Shown here: positions 9,363-18,700 of the stretch, one piece after another | Layout: the number at the start of each line of letters is the position of its first letter | Position numbering within the stretch: the first letter of the stretch is position 1 | DNA from: Phycisphaerae bacterium | GTDB lineage: Bacteria; Planctomycetota; Phycisphaerae; Phycisphaerales; UBA1924 | Assembly: GCA_030429705.1 (NCBI GenBank) | Contig: JAUIES010000002.1 | Location: 726,818-790,817, forward strand | Reading direction: 5' to 3' | DNA: 64,000 nucleotides | Notes under the pieces: model-generated | Told to the model about the DNA's origin: nothing | The model's database searches: none | The model's input: the letters and a program-made list of their open reading frames with translations, nothing else | Program-made: the position numbers and the translations under genes

Positions 9363-10850
9363 ATGGATGCGCTGCTCTCACACTTGAACGACTGGAAGCC
9401 TTTCACCGCGCTGGTGGTGGGCGATTTCATGCTCGACCAGTTGGTCTACGGCAACGCCGAGAGACTCAGTGCGGACGCACCGGTCCCGATCTTGCAAGTG
9501 CAGCATCAGGAGAGCAATCCTGGGGGGGCCGCGAATCTTTGCGCCGATCTCGTCGCGATGAAAGGCCGTGTCATCGCGTGCGGTGTCATCGGGCATGACG
9601 CTGATGGCTCAGCGCTCTCGATTGCAATCACCGAGCAAGGCATCGAGACAACAGCACTCGTCACCGACCCAACTCGACCCACCACCGTCAAGCGCAACTT
9701 CATCGGTCTCGCACAGGCGAGGCATCCGCAGAAGATGTTTCGCGTCGATATTGAATCGCGCGAGCCGATTGGTGAGACAATTCAGCGTGATTTGCTGGTT
9801 CATATCGATCGTGCCATCGACGAGGTCGATGTCGTTTGTATCGAAGACTATGGCAAAGGTGTCTGCACGGAGGCCCTGTGCCAGGCTGTCATCGATCGTT
9901 CACGCCGTGCGAACAAGCCTGTCCTGGTTGACCCGGCGAATATGGCCGATTATGCCCGATATCGCGGTGCGACCGCCATCACACCGAATCGATCCGAGGC
10001 TGAGAAAGCGACGGGGTTGCAAACGGACGACCTTGGTGATGGCGAACACAATGCGCAGTTGTCGCAACAACTGCTTGAAGCGCTTGATCTTGATGCGGTT
10101 GTCCTGACGCTGGACCGTCACGGAGCGCTACTGCTTGAGTCTGGGGGGGGTGTGCCGTCGCTGATACCGACTGTTGCCCGCGAGGTGTACGATGTCACCG
10201 GGGCGGGTGATATGATGCTTGCGGCGCTCGCGGCTGCCCGCGCGAATGGCGTACCCTGGGCCGATGCCGTGCGGTTTGCCAACGCAGCGGCCGGGCTTGA
10301 AGTCGAGGTCTTTGGCGCACGCCCGATCCCGCTTGAACGCATCCATCACGCATTGTTGGAAGCAACGGTCTCGCAAACCGGTGGGCTCCGCTCGCTTGAT
10401 GAAGTCATGGTTCAGGTGCGAGCCGTTCGAGCGGACGGCGGTACGGTTGCGTTTACGAACGGCTGCTTCGATGTCATCCATGCGGGGCATATATCGCTGC
10501 TGGAACGGAGCGCCGCCCACGCCGACCTGTTGATCGTCGGTCTGAACTCCGATGCCTCGGTCCGTCGGCTCAAGGGAGAAGAGCGACCGGTCAATACTGA
10601 ACTTGACCGGGGTCGCGTGCTGTCCTCGATTTCGGGTGTCGGGGCGGTCGTGCTGTTTGACGAAGACACACCTTTGAGGTTGATCGAAGTGATCAGGCCT
10701 GATGTGCTGATCAAGGGCGCCGATTATGCAGAGCACGAGGTGGTCGGGGCCGATCTTGTCAAGAGCCACGGCGGTCGGGTGCAACTGATCGACCTGGTCG
10801 AAGGCAAGAGCACCACCGGCACGATCGAACGCATGCGCAACGCACCATGA
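9363..10850 (+). CDS. hldE: Bifunctional heptose 7-phosphate kinase / heptose 1-phosphate adenylyltransferase
   Basis: About 495 residues, close to the E. coli enzyme. The N-terminal PfkB/ribokinase-type kinase runs to about residue 330, with the substrate and anion-hole motif DVTGAGDMM near residue 277. The C-terminal nucleotidyltransferase has the HIGH-type motif GCFDVIHAGH near residue 368. Together the domains make ADP-heptose precursor for the LPS inner core. The ATG at 9363 follows the lpxK stop; an earlier in-frame ATG at 9318 would overlap lpxK by 41 bp and cannot be excluded. The coupling to lpxK places both in one LPS operon. Confidence 0.94.
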   Translation: MDALLSHLNDWKPFTALVVGDFMLDQLVYGNAERLSADAPVPILQVQHQESNPGGAANLCADLVAMKGRVIACGVIGHDADGSALSIAITEQGIETTALVTDPTRPTTVKRNFIGLAQARHPQKMFRVDIESREPIGETIQRDLLVHIDRAIDEVDVVCIEDYGKGVCTEALCQAVIDRSRRANKPVLVDPANMADYARYRGATAITPNRSEAEKATGLQTDDLGDGEHNAQLSQQLLEALDLDAVVLTLDRHGALLLESGGGVPSLIPTVAREVYDVTGAGDMMLAALAAARANGVPWADAVRFANAAAGLEVEVFGARPIPLERIHHALLEATVSQTGGLRSLDEVMVQVRAVRADGGTVAFTNGCFDVIHAGHISLLERSAAHADLLIVGLNSDASVRRLKGEERPVNTELDRGRVLSSISGVGAVVLFDEDTPLRLIEVIRPDVLIKGADYAEHEVVGADLVKSHGGRVQLIDLVEGKSTTGTIERMRNAP

Positions 10851-11365
10851 CCAACCACCCAACGCGAATCCATGTCCCTCCGAAACAACCCGAAGCGACT
10901 GGCGCAACCAAGAACATTCATCTGGCTGTGATTGCACCCAAGTACGCTCGAGCAATCCTGACGGGAACGAAAACGATTGAATCTCGATTGACGATCACGC
11001 GTCGCGTGCCGTTCGGACAGGTTACCGCTGGTGAACGGGTGTATTTTCTCGCGCGGCGGATCGATTTCCTGGTCACCGCAATCATCGGTCGGGTGGAGTC
11101 ACATGAAGCACTATGCCCGAGCGCAATCGAGCAAATTCGTCGCGACCATGGCAGTGCAATCGGTGCCGATGAACTGTACTGGGTTTCCAAGGGCCAATCA
11201 CGGTTCGCAACGCTGATCTGGCTCGATCAAGTTGAGCAGGTGTGGTATGCGCCGGACGATGTCCACGGACGCGAGCGGTCGTATCGATCAGCGTGGTTCG
11301 TCAGACCGGGCGAGCAGTGTGTGTACCCGGCGTGTCTTGAACGACCATGGCGTCAAACGGCGTGA
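10847..11365 (+). CDS. ASCH/PUA-like domain protein
   Basis: 172 residues. Its ATG overlaps the hldE stop by 4 bp, so translation is probably coupled. The segment HLAVIAPKYARAILTGTKTI followed by ESRLTI matches the ASCH-type opening (a K-x-A-x-x-I-L-x-G-x-K-T-I-E-x-R pattern), and VYFLAR and ATLIWLDQVEQV fit the beta-barrel core. ASCH domains are RNA- or nucleotide-binding folds related to PUA; some act as RNA cofactors or hydrolases. Its place in an LPS operon suggests no obvious role and may only reflect operon read-through. The last 25 residues are not conserved-looking. Confidence 0.75.
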   Translation: MTNHPTRIHVPPKQPEATGATKNIHLAVIAPKYARAILTGTKTIESRLTITRRVPFGQVTAGERVYFLARRIDFLVTAIIGRVESHEALCPSAIEQIRRDHGSAIGADELYWVSKGQSRFATLIWLDQVEQVWYAPDDVHGRERSYRSAWFVRPGEQCVYPACLERPWRQTA

Positions 11366-11377
11366 AGGAAGCGCACC

Positions 11378-12424
11378 TCACTCCCGCCAATCGATCACAA
11401 TCTTACCGAACTGATCGCCTGCTTCGAGTCGTTCGTATGCTGCGACGCACGCGCTCGATTTGTAGACTTTGTCGACAACCGGGGCGAGCCGTCCTGATCG
11501 GAAGAGGCTGGTCACCTCTCGAAACTCTTCGTTGGTTCCCATGGTCGAGCCGAGGATGCGAAGTTGGTTCCAGAAAATGCGAGCCAGGTCGGTCGTCGCA
11601 TTCGGGCCGGTGGTGCAACCCGGCGTGACATAGGCACCGCCTCTGCCGAGCGATTTGATGCAGTTGAGGTGCGTGACTTTGCCGACGGAGTCCACAGCCA
11701 TATCAACGCCGCGCCGACCGGTCCAGCTGCGGATATCGCGTGACCAGTCCTGCCCCTCGTCGAGGATGCCGAGTTCAGCACCGAGTTCTCGAGCCTGATC
11801 AAGTTTCCACTGATGACGGCTCGTGACACAGGTCGGGCAGCCCAGGTATCGGGCAATTGAGAGGGCGGCCGTCGCAACCCCCCCACCGATGCCCGGGATG
11901 AGCACGGTCTGACCCGGGCGGAGATCGCCTTTGGTGACCATCATGGAGTATGCTGTCAGGGCGCACAAGCCGAATGCCGCGGCTTGGACAGGGTCGGCCC
12001 CATCGACCGCTGCGAGGTTGTCTGCAGGGCACACGAACCGTTCGGCGTGAGCGCCAAAATGGTGTTCGCCGATTAGTTCATATTCAGGCGCAAGCGTCGA
12101 TCGGGGCGCTTCATCCGGACCGATACCACGGTTGATTTGCACGGCCGCATTGTAAATCACTTGTCGCCCGATCCATGCCGAGTCGACACCGGGACCGATG
12201 GACTCGACAATGCCGCAGCCATCACACCCGGAGACACGCGGGTACGCGAGGTCGAGCCCCGGCACGCCGCGGCCGACCCAGAGGTCCATGTGGTTCAACG
12301 CGGACGCAAGCGTGCGGATCACGACTTCGCCGGGTTTGGTCTCGATTGACGGCTCCCAATCATCACGCAGCGCGATATTGGGTGCGACCGGATTGCCTTG
12401 TTCTGTGACGACAATTGCTTTCAT
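11378..12424 (-). CDS. Zinc-type medium-chain dehydrogenase/reductase (quinone oxidoreductase-like)
   Basis: 348 residues with the MDR layout. The N-terminal catalytic fold contains SALNHMDLWVGRG and YPRVSGCDGCGIVESIGPG. The Rossmann half contains the nucleotide loop GQTVLIPGIGGGVATAALS and later VDMAVDSVGKVT. The four-cysteine structural zinc lobe of alcohol dehydrogenases is not seen, which favours the quinone-reductase/crotonyl-reductase side of the family. NAD(P)H-dependent; substrate unknown. Converges with the ASCH gene, leaving 12 bp between stops. Confidence 0.85.
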   Translation of the reverse strand: MKAIVVTEQGNPVAPNIALRDDWEPSIETKPGEVVIRTLASALNHMDLWVGRGVPGLDLAYPRVSGCDGCGIVESIGPGVDSAWIGRQVIYNAAVQINRGIGPDEAPRSTLAPEYELIGEHHFGAHAERFVCPADNLAAVDGADPVQAAAFGLCALTAYSMMVTKGDLRPGQTVLIPGIGGGVATAALSIARYLGCPTCVTSRHQWKLDQARELGAELGILDEGQDWSRDIRSWTGRRGVDMAVDSVGKVTHLNCIKSLGRGGAYVTPGCTTGPNATTDLARIFWNQLRILGSTMGTNEEFREVTSLFRSGRLAPVVDKVYKSSACVAAYERLEAGDQFGKIVIDWRE

Positions 12425-12469
12425 GCACGAGTTTATGAGTCAAGCCACACGCGGGCGCTTCTGCGCATG

Positions 12470-12496
12470 AAAAACCCCTGGCCGAAACCAGGGGCT
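12470..12496 (-). terminator. Rho-independent terminator after rplS
   Basis: Read on the minus strand, a 7-bp perfect GC stem (CCCCTGG / CCAGGGG, loop 6 nt) is followed by a run of T. It lies 25 bp after the rplS stop and before the oxidoreductase gene. Confidence 0.8.
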
Positions 12497-12520
12497 TGGT
12501 GAGGTTTCTGATGCTCGCGT

Positions 12521-12913
12521 TTACTTCTGAACGGTCGGCTGACCAGCGGTGTGCTTGAGGCCACGACGCTGATCGCGGAGACGACGGCTCTTCCCGACGC
12601 GATCGCGGAGGTAGTACAGTTTGCTGCGTCGAGCGTCGCCCCGGCGAACGACTTCGATCTTGGCGATCATCGGGCTGTTGATCGGCCAGATGCGTTCAAC
12701 GCCCTGGTTGTCAACGATGCGACGAACGCAGATCATCTCGTTCATGCCTCGGCCCTTGCGGCTGATCAGCACGCCTTGGAAGATCTGAACGCGTTCTTTG
12801 GCACCTTCGATAATGCGTGCGTGGACATTGATCGTGTCGCCAACGCCCATGACCGGCAGATCGGTCTTGAGTGCATCGGCGTTCAGGCTTTCGATGAGTT
12901 GTTGCGTGCTCAT
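12521..12913 (-). CDS. rplS: 50S ribosomal protein bL19
   Basis: 130 residues from the ATG at 12913, which has GAGGTG 6 bases upstream; an upstream in-frame extension is not needed. The sequence holds the family's core: GDTINVHARIIEGAKERVQ, FQGVLISRKGRG, NSPMIAKIEVVRRG and KLYYLRDR. bL19 sits at the 30S-50S interface. It follows trmD by 35 bp on the same strand, the usual gene order, and ends in a clear terminator. Confidence 0.97.
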   Translation of the reverse strand: MSTQQLIESLNADALKTDLPVMGVGDTINVHARIIEGAKERVQIFQGVLISRKGRGMNEMICVRRIVDNQGVERIWPINSPMIAKIEVVRRGDARRSKLYYLRDRVGKSRRLRDQRRGLKHTAGQPTVQK

Positions 12914-12948
12914 GGCGCACCTCGTTAAGGGTTGAATCGGAGTGACTT

Positions 12949-13773
12949 CTAGGATAGGCGTGGGCACAGGTCAGTGTCCACTGAGGAACCCGGTGAGCCC
13001 CCCAACAAATCCGGTCTTCTGGCGCGGGTGCGGCTGACCATTTGCTCGAGTCGCCAGCGGGCAACAGCGTCGTGATCGCCGCTCAGCAGCACATCGGGCA
13101 CTGACATGCCCTTCCATTCGCGTGGGCGTGTGTAGTGCGGGCAATCGAGCAAACGGGCATCAGGGGTGATACCCAGGTCTCGGCACCACTTGCGCAAGTG
13201 CTTGGAGTTGATGGGTGAGCCATCCGGGTTATCGGACGGTACTGGCGAGAACGAGTCTTGCACGGCGGACGCCTCATCACCGAGCACACCGGGGAGGAGC
13301 CGAACCACGGCGTCAATAAGGACGAGCGCAGCCAACTCGCCGCTGGAGAGAACGAAATCGCCGACACTAATCTCGAGAGGTTCAAGCCGATCGATCGCTC
13401 GTTGGTCGATGCCCTCGTAATGCCCTGCAATCAGGAGCAACCGAGGCTGCGTCGAAAGCCGTTCGACCAGTGGCTGGGTCAATGGAGTGCCCTGCGGTGT
13501 CAGCAGGATCCGTGTTGCTGGTGCTTCGTGCTGCCGTTCGACCGCCTGGACTGCATCCCAGATCGGTTGACAAGTCATCACCATGCCCGGGCCGCCGCCA
13601 AACGGTCGATCGTCGGTCTTGTCGTGTTTGTTGTGCGTGAAATCACGGATGTTGGTCGGGTGGTAGGAGACTGCCCCGGCTGCAGCTGCGCGGGCGGGAA
13701 TGGACACGCCGAGAACACCGGGTGGATCTGCACTGAATATCTCGGGAAATGTTGTCAGAATATCTATTCGCAT
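12949..13773 (-). CDS. trmD: tRNA (guanine-N1-)-methyltransferase
   Basis: 274 residues. MRIDILTTFPEIF, RPFGGGPGMV, AGHYEGIDQRA and EISVGDFVLSSGELAA are hallmark TrmD segments, the last two lining the trefoil-knot SAM site. It methylates G37 of tRNAs in the cytoplasm to prevent frameshifting. It keeps its usual neighbour rplS downstream. The usual upstream genes rimM and rpsP are not adjacent: a methyltransferase on the other strand separates trmD from rpsP, and rimM is absent from this window. Confidence 0.97.
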   Translation of the reverse strand: MRIDILTTFPEIFSADPPGVLGVSIPARAAAAGAVSYHPTNIRDFTHNKHDKTDDRPFGGGPGMVMTCQPIWDAVQAVERQHEAPATRILLTPQGTPLTQPLVERLSTQPRLLLIAGHYEGIDQRAIDRLEPLEISVGDFVLSSGELAALVLIDAVVRLLPGVLGDEASAVQDSFSPVPSDNPDGSPINSKHLRKWCRDLGITPDARLLDCPHYTRPREWKGMSVPDVLLSGDHDAVARWRLEQMVSRTRARRPDLLGGSPGSSVDTDLCPRLS

Positions 13774-13908
13774 GGACAGGAAACCCTAGCCGATTGATTC
13801 CACCGGGCGCGGGTGTTGCTCCTATGATTCGCTCTGTTCGCGCTTTTTGGAAGTGTGAATCGCGCCAAGCAGCATGCAGCACCAACACGAAGGAAGAGGG
13901 TCAACCGC

Positions 13909-14838
13909 ATGATCGAGCAAACGCTGGACCAAGAACATCAGATCGAAGCCCTCACCGAACGGATCGAATCTCTCGAAAAGCGCAACAGTGAACTGAGCAC
14001 CATGCTCGAATATCTGCACTATTGGACGATTCGCAGCGATGAGAATATGCGTGATGTCATCTCGAAGATCGGCGGCCTGCCTGAAGCCGAGAAGGACACG
14101 CGAAGCATTTTCGAGATCAAATGGCAGAAACTCAACAAAGGTGTCAGCGGGCTTGAAAACCCGGAACATAAAGCCGTGGTTGCGGACACCGTCATGCGTT
14201 GGACCGGATTGCCTGCAGAATGGTTTCAGGGCAAGCGTGCTCTCGATGCTGGTTGCGGCGACGGGCGGCTGAGTTATGGTCTGTGCGAACTTGGTGCGAC
14301 GGTGACCTCGATGGATCAATCGACCAAGGGCGTCGAACGAACCGTCGGCTACTGCAAAGAGTTCCCAGGGCATCGCGGTATCGTGTGGAACCTGCTCGAC
14401 AGGTATACAGAAGAGCCAGAGAGTTTTGACCTCGTGCTCAGTTTCGGCGTCGTGCACTGCACGGGCGATACGCGCAAGGCAATGGCGAATCTGTCATCGC
14501 TGGTCAAGCCGGGCGGGTACCTCGCGTTGATGGTGTACGGCTATCCGAGGCCGGAGAAACCAAACGACTTCCTGCACATGGTGCGGAAGGAGCGCGTACG
14601 TCAAGCGATCCGGCATATGACCGGTGACCAGGCGATTGCGTACATTCAGGACCTGCTCGACGCTGGAGCGATGAAGGGCGATGCGCGAGGCTGGTACGAC
14701 GCGACGGCACCGCGCGTCGAAGACCACTACACCTTTGAGCAGATGCATCTGATGATGCAGGAACTTGGGTATGAGGACATCGAGTTGCTCGATGACAAGA
14801 TCCGCAACATTGCCATTCGTGGCCGCAAACCTGCGTAG
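13909..14838 (+). CDS. SAM-dependent methyltransferase with N-terminal coiled coil
   Basis: 309 residues from ATG 13909 (GAAGAGG upstream); a GTG at 13855 in the same frame lacks a ribosome site. Residues about 3-35 form a charged coiled coil (EALTERIESLEKRNSELST). A class I Rossmann methyltransferase follows, with the SAM motif ALDAGCGDGRLSYGL, then FDLVLSFGVVHC and SSLVKPGGYLALMVYG. Substrate unknown; the coiled coil suggests dimerisation or a partner. It lies alone on the plus strand inside the rpsP-trmD-rplS region. Confidence 0.85.
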   Translation: MIEQTLDQEHQIEALTERIESLEKRNSELSTMLEYLHYWTIRSDENMRDVISKIGGLPEAEKDTRSIFEIKWQKLNKGVSGLENPEHKAVVADTVMRWTGLPAEWFQGKRALDAGCGDGRLSYGLCELGATVTSMDQSTKGVERTVGYCKEFPGHRGIVWNLLDRYTEEPESFDLVLSFGVVHCTGDTRKAMANLSSLVKPGGYLALMVYGYPRPEKPNDFLHMVRKERVRQAIRHMTGDQAIAYIQDLLDAGAMKGDARGWYDATAPRVEDHYTFEQMHLMMQELGYEDIELLDDKIRNIAIRGRKPA

Positions 14839-14872
14839 TCTCGAACTCCATCAAGGGTCCCAAAATCAAAGA

Positions 14873-14912
14873 AGCCCCCGAGTCATTGACTTGGGGGCTA
14901 CTTCTTTTTTTT
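14873..14912. terminator. Bidirectional terminator between methyltransferase gene and rpsP
   Basis: An inverted repeat, AGCCCCCGAGT / ACTTGGGGGCT, with one imperfect pair and a 5-nt loop is followed on the plus strand by a T-rich tract (14901-14913). On the minus strand it is also followed by a weaker T-rich stretch, so it can serve the two convergent genes. Confidence 0.85.
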
Positions 14913-14921
14913 ATTACAGAT

Positions 14922-15542
14922 TTATTCTGAGGCGGCTTCTTCTTCAGCCGGTGCTTCTGCTGCAGCTGCGGCTTCTTCTTCAGCCTTGGCTTTGGCTTCA
15001 GCAGCCGCTTTGGCTGCCTTGGCATCTTCGTCTGCTTTGGTTGCGGCGGCAACTGCTGCGGTTGCCGATTCAGCTGCCTTCGTTGCCTCTGCAACATTCG
15101 CTGCAGCGACGGCCGACTTCACACTTTTCAATGCGTCATTGGCATCGCTCAGGAATGACGACACATCGGCTTCTGAGGAACCGGCGAGTTCACCGATCGT
15201 GGCGACCGCTGCTTCTGCCGTCTTCAAAGATGACTTGGCTTCGACACGAGCGCGGGCTGCAGCGCGACGACGCTCCCAGTCCGCTTTGCGCTTTTCGGGC
15301 AGAAGATCGAGGCGACCGAGCATGTTCTCGACGGTTTCGCTCGGCTGGGCACCTTGGCTGAGCCAGTATTGCACACGCTCGGTGTTCAGTTCGAGTTGCT
15401 TGGATTCATCCTTCTCGACGGGGTTGTACCAGCCCAGGCGCTCAATAACGGCACCGTTGCGGCGGGTGCGTTGGTCGATGGCACAAATACGATAAAAGGG
15501 ACGATGGGTGCGCCCAAGGCGCTGCATACGAAGTCGGACCAT
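14922..15542 (-). CDS. rpsP: 30S ribosomal protein bS16 with long Ala/Glu-rich C-terminal tail
   Basis: 206 residues from the ATG at 15542 (GGAGG 5-6 bases upstream). The first ~80 residues are bS16: MVRLRMQRLGRTHRPFYRI, then GAVIERLGWYNP and YWLSQGAQPSETV. The remaining ~120 residues are a low-complexity Ala/Lys/Glu helix ending AEEEAAAAAEAPAEEEAASE. bS16 is usually 80-100 residues, so this is about twice the normal size. A similar tail occurs on some other bacterial bS16 proteins, but this one is long. Function of the tail is unknown; it should be helical and acidic toward the end. Confidence 0.95.
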   Translation of the reverse strand: MVRLRMQRLGRTHRPFYRICAIDQRTRRNGAVIERLGWYNPVEKDESKQLELNTERVQYWLSQGAQPSETVENMLGRLDLLPEKRKADWERRRAAARARVEAKSSLKTAEAAVATIGELAGSSEADVSSFLSDANDALKSVKSAVAAANVAEATKAAESATAAVAAATKADEDAKAAKAAAEAKAKAEEEAAAAAEAPAEEEAASE

Positions 15543-15723
15543 TGGTCCTCCAGAGGATGTGCGTTCAACGCAGGCGTTGCCTGAGTTGAGACGCCGGCCA
15601 CGCCGCGCGCTTGTGCACGCGGCCGATCGACCAGGCAACCCGCAACGCTGCGGACCCGGTGATCACCGTGAAACGGATTGTTGGCTCCGACTCCGGTCAG
15701 TTCAACCCGGTCGAAAACTGCGA

Positions 15724-18700
15724 TCAGGGGCACCCGGCGGAGAAAATGCCAAGGAACGCCTGCACATCGAAGAAATCGAACACCCCATCTGGCACGATAT
15801 TGGCTGATGGATCCTCAGCGGCGAAGGCCTGCAGGAATGACTGTACATCGAAGAAGTCGACCTGGGTATCGCCGTTGAAGTCGGCAAGGCACGCGTTCAC
15901 GGTTAGTGTGGCTGACTGACTGATGACCTCGCCGCATGGGTTCGACACGACCACATCGTACATGCCAGCGTCGGCCGTCTGGACATCAGTCAAAGTCAGC
16001 GTCGGACTCCCTGCGTTGGGGATTGTGATGCCGTTGCGTCGCCAGGTATAAGCAAGTGGCGAGGAACCACTGGCGGTGACGGCAAACTCGACCGTCGCAC
16101 CAATAGACACCGTCTGATCAAGTGGGTGATCAACAACAGACGGCGCGACCAAACCCGCTGCCCAACAGACGGCGTTCTCGAGCAAATGTTGCCCGTGATG
16201 GGTCGCGGTAAGCCAACTGTTGTCTTCAAAGAACAAGAACACGCGCCTGTCAGGAGCGGTCTGCCCGCCGAGCAACTGTGCCCCCACTTCAGCAGCAATG
16301 ATGGTGGCATCACCTGTTGCACCGGCGCGCGTCGCGAGGACGGTGGCACCGGGAGCGTACTGCGAGAACCCCACACTCATCGTCGATGGTGCACTAAAGA
16401 CACTCAACGCCCCCACCCCGTGACCGGTTGTGATCGGGTGCGTGTTCTCGAGGATAGAGATGGCGGTGACATCGCCGACGGTGTTCCCACTCTCTGCGAG
16501 ACCCATCCGATCAGCACGGAGCAGGGCCTGCTCCCAGAAGACGACCGGGACCGGAACACCGACGAACTCACCTGCGACATTGCCCGAGTTGGTGGTTGAT
16601 GAAATCACAACGATGTCATATTCGGCTGCGAGCGTTGTGGCATTTGGACGATTGCCAGGTTCATCGTCATAAACCAAGACTTCAAAACCAAGTTGACCGA
16701 GGTGTGTCGCGATAGCAGCATCGGATGCAGATGGGCTGGCATTCCCACCGATGATTGCGACGCGCACCGGTACACCAACACGCACGAACCCGGGTTTTTG
16801 TGTCACACGGATACCATGGTCGCCGGTGACGGTCAGGCGGACATCGTAAATTCCGTCGTTGGCATAGGTGTGAGATGGGTGTTGAGCGGTACTGGTGGTG
16901 CCATCACCAAACTCCCAAAGCCACGCTGTCGGATTTGGCACCGTTGATAGATCGGTGAAATCAACCAACAACGGCGCCGCGCCCGTGGTGGGTGTGGCTG
17001 CGAAATCGGCATCGCCTACGAATCGAATGCGAAGCACCTGAGCGCCACGATCAATCGGGCTTGCGTAATCCTGATCTTTGTAGAGGTCTGTGAAGTAGAG
17101 ACCGTCCGGTCCTGCGGCGATCCCGACGGCGGTTGCTTTGCCATTACTGACATACTCGACAAGCGTGTTCGGTCCTGAGATGACGGTGCCGTCCGGTGCG
17201 AGTTCAAACTCGATGACGCGCTTTCCGCGGGACTGCGGCCCGGTTGCGTAGGTCGGACCACTCTCTGTGACGAAAGCGCGGTCCTGTGCCCATGCCGGGA
17301 ACCCTGATCCATCGAAGATGGATGGGTCGACAAAGGTCATGTTGGTCGGCGCGTGGGCGGGGTCCCAGTTGTAGAGCGCGAAGTTGAACATGCTCTCATT
17401 TGAACCGTCCCACAGATAGTTGATGCCTTCATCGATGACCATCATGCGATCAACGCTTGGCCCATTCTCGACAGCGTAGTGTTCGTTGGTCGAGGGTCGC
17501 CATGCCCCCCCGAACGGATTGCGCAGGCCATATGCAAAGATGTAGTCGCGTGAGTCGATCCCATTGCCAGCGTTGTAGAACGGATTGTCGGTAGGAGCCG
17601 AACCATCGAGATTCAGCCGCAGCACTTTGCCTCGATATGAGTTCAGGTTCTGACCCGTCGAGGCATCGAATCCGTCGCCCATGTGAACATACAGCTTCCC
17701 ATCCGGACCGAACGAGAAGTTTGATATCTGGTGTGACTGCCCTTGCGTTTCGCCGAACATGTCGAGGAGGACGGTTTCATTGTCAGCGGTGAGCCCGCCA
17801 TCGGAACTCGAAAACCGTGAGATGCGCGGGTAGTGCGGTCCGCCCGGATCGCGCAAGTACCCGGCAAAGACATCACCCGTGACGGGATCAACAACGATGC
17901 CGGTCAGCCCCTGCTCACCTGATCCAGGGAAGTTACCCGTCGGGTTAAAGTTGAGCAAACCCGTGACATAGTCAGACACCACGCCTGCGTTGGTGACGAC
18001 TTTGATTGTGCCATAGAGTTCGGTGACATAGTAAAGTGGGTCTTCGGGGTTGGGCCCTGGGTTGGGCACAAAAGCGATGTTGACCGGCAGTTGAAAACCA
18101 GAAGCAACGACTTCAACGACATACCCGCTCTGTCGAACAGCCCACGGGACGGGTGCCCCTCGAACCAGATCCGAAAAGTCTGGCTCGGTCTGTCCTTCTG
18201 TCGCGGTGTAGGTTGCACCCGATTCTGCGATCCAATACAGCCGATCAGTTCCCGGTGCGATGCGCACTGACGGGATGTAGACCGTCACTTCGTTGCCTTC
18301 GTCCGTGGTAAAGGTGAGGTCCGTCTCCGGCATCACCAGGTCTTTGCTGAAACTTCCTGGGGAGAGGCGCACACGAGCGGGCTCGTGTGAACCGATCGAT
18401 GCTGGGTTCGTCAAAAAGTTGCTCGACCCGTCAAAGCCGTCGATACGCAAGATTGTCTCGCCAACCGGTGATTCGATGGTGAGGCTCGGTTGCGTTGATG
18501 CGGTCGGCAGGATGTAGGGCAAGCCGGTCGTGTCGTTCCAGGTGGGCGACGGACTGTCGACGATGTCATCGAGTTCGAGCGGATTGATGGCTGTCGGCGA
18601 AGTGGTGGTGAAAAACCGATTTGCCCAGTTGCTCCACTCGGTCGCGCCATCGCCGCTTGAGTCTCGGTGCCGAACACGCAGCAGATAATCGGTGTCATGG

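Noticed and set aside
10142..10148. G/C runs of six to eight bases inside genes (here and e.g. 24523, 38582, 55117) as phase-variation sites
   Set aside because: At this GC content such runs are expected by chance in about this number, and they fall in housekeeping genes.
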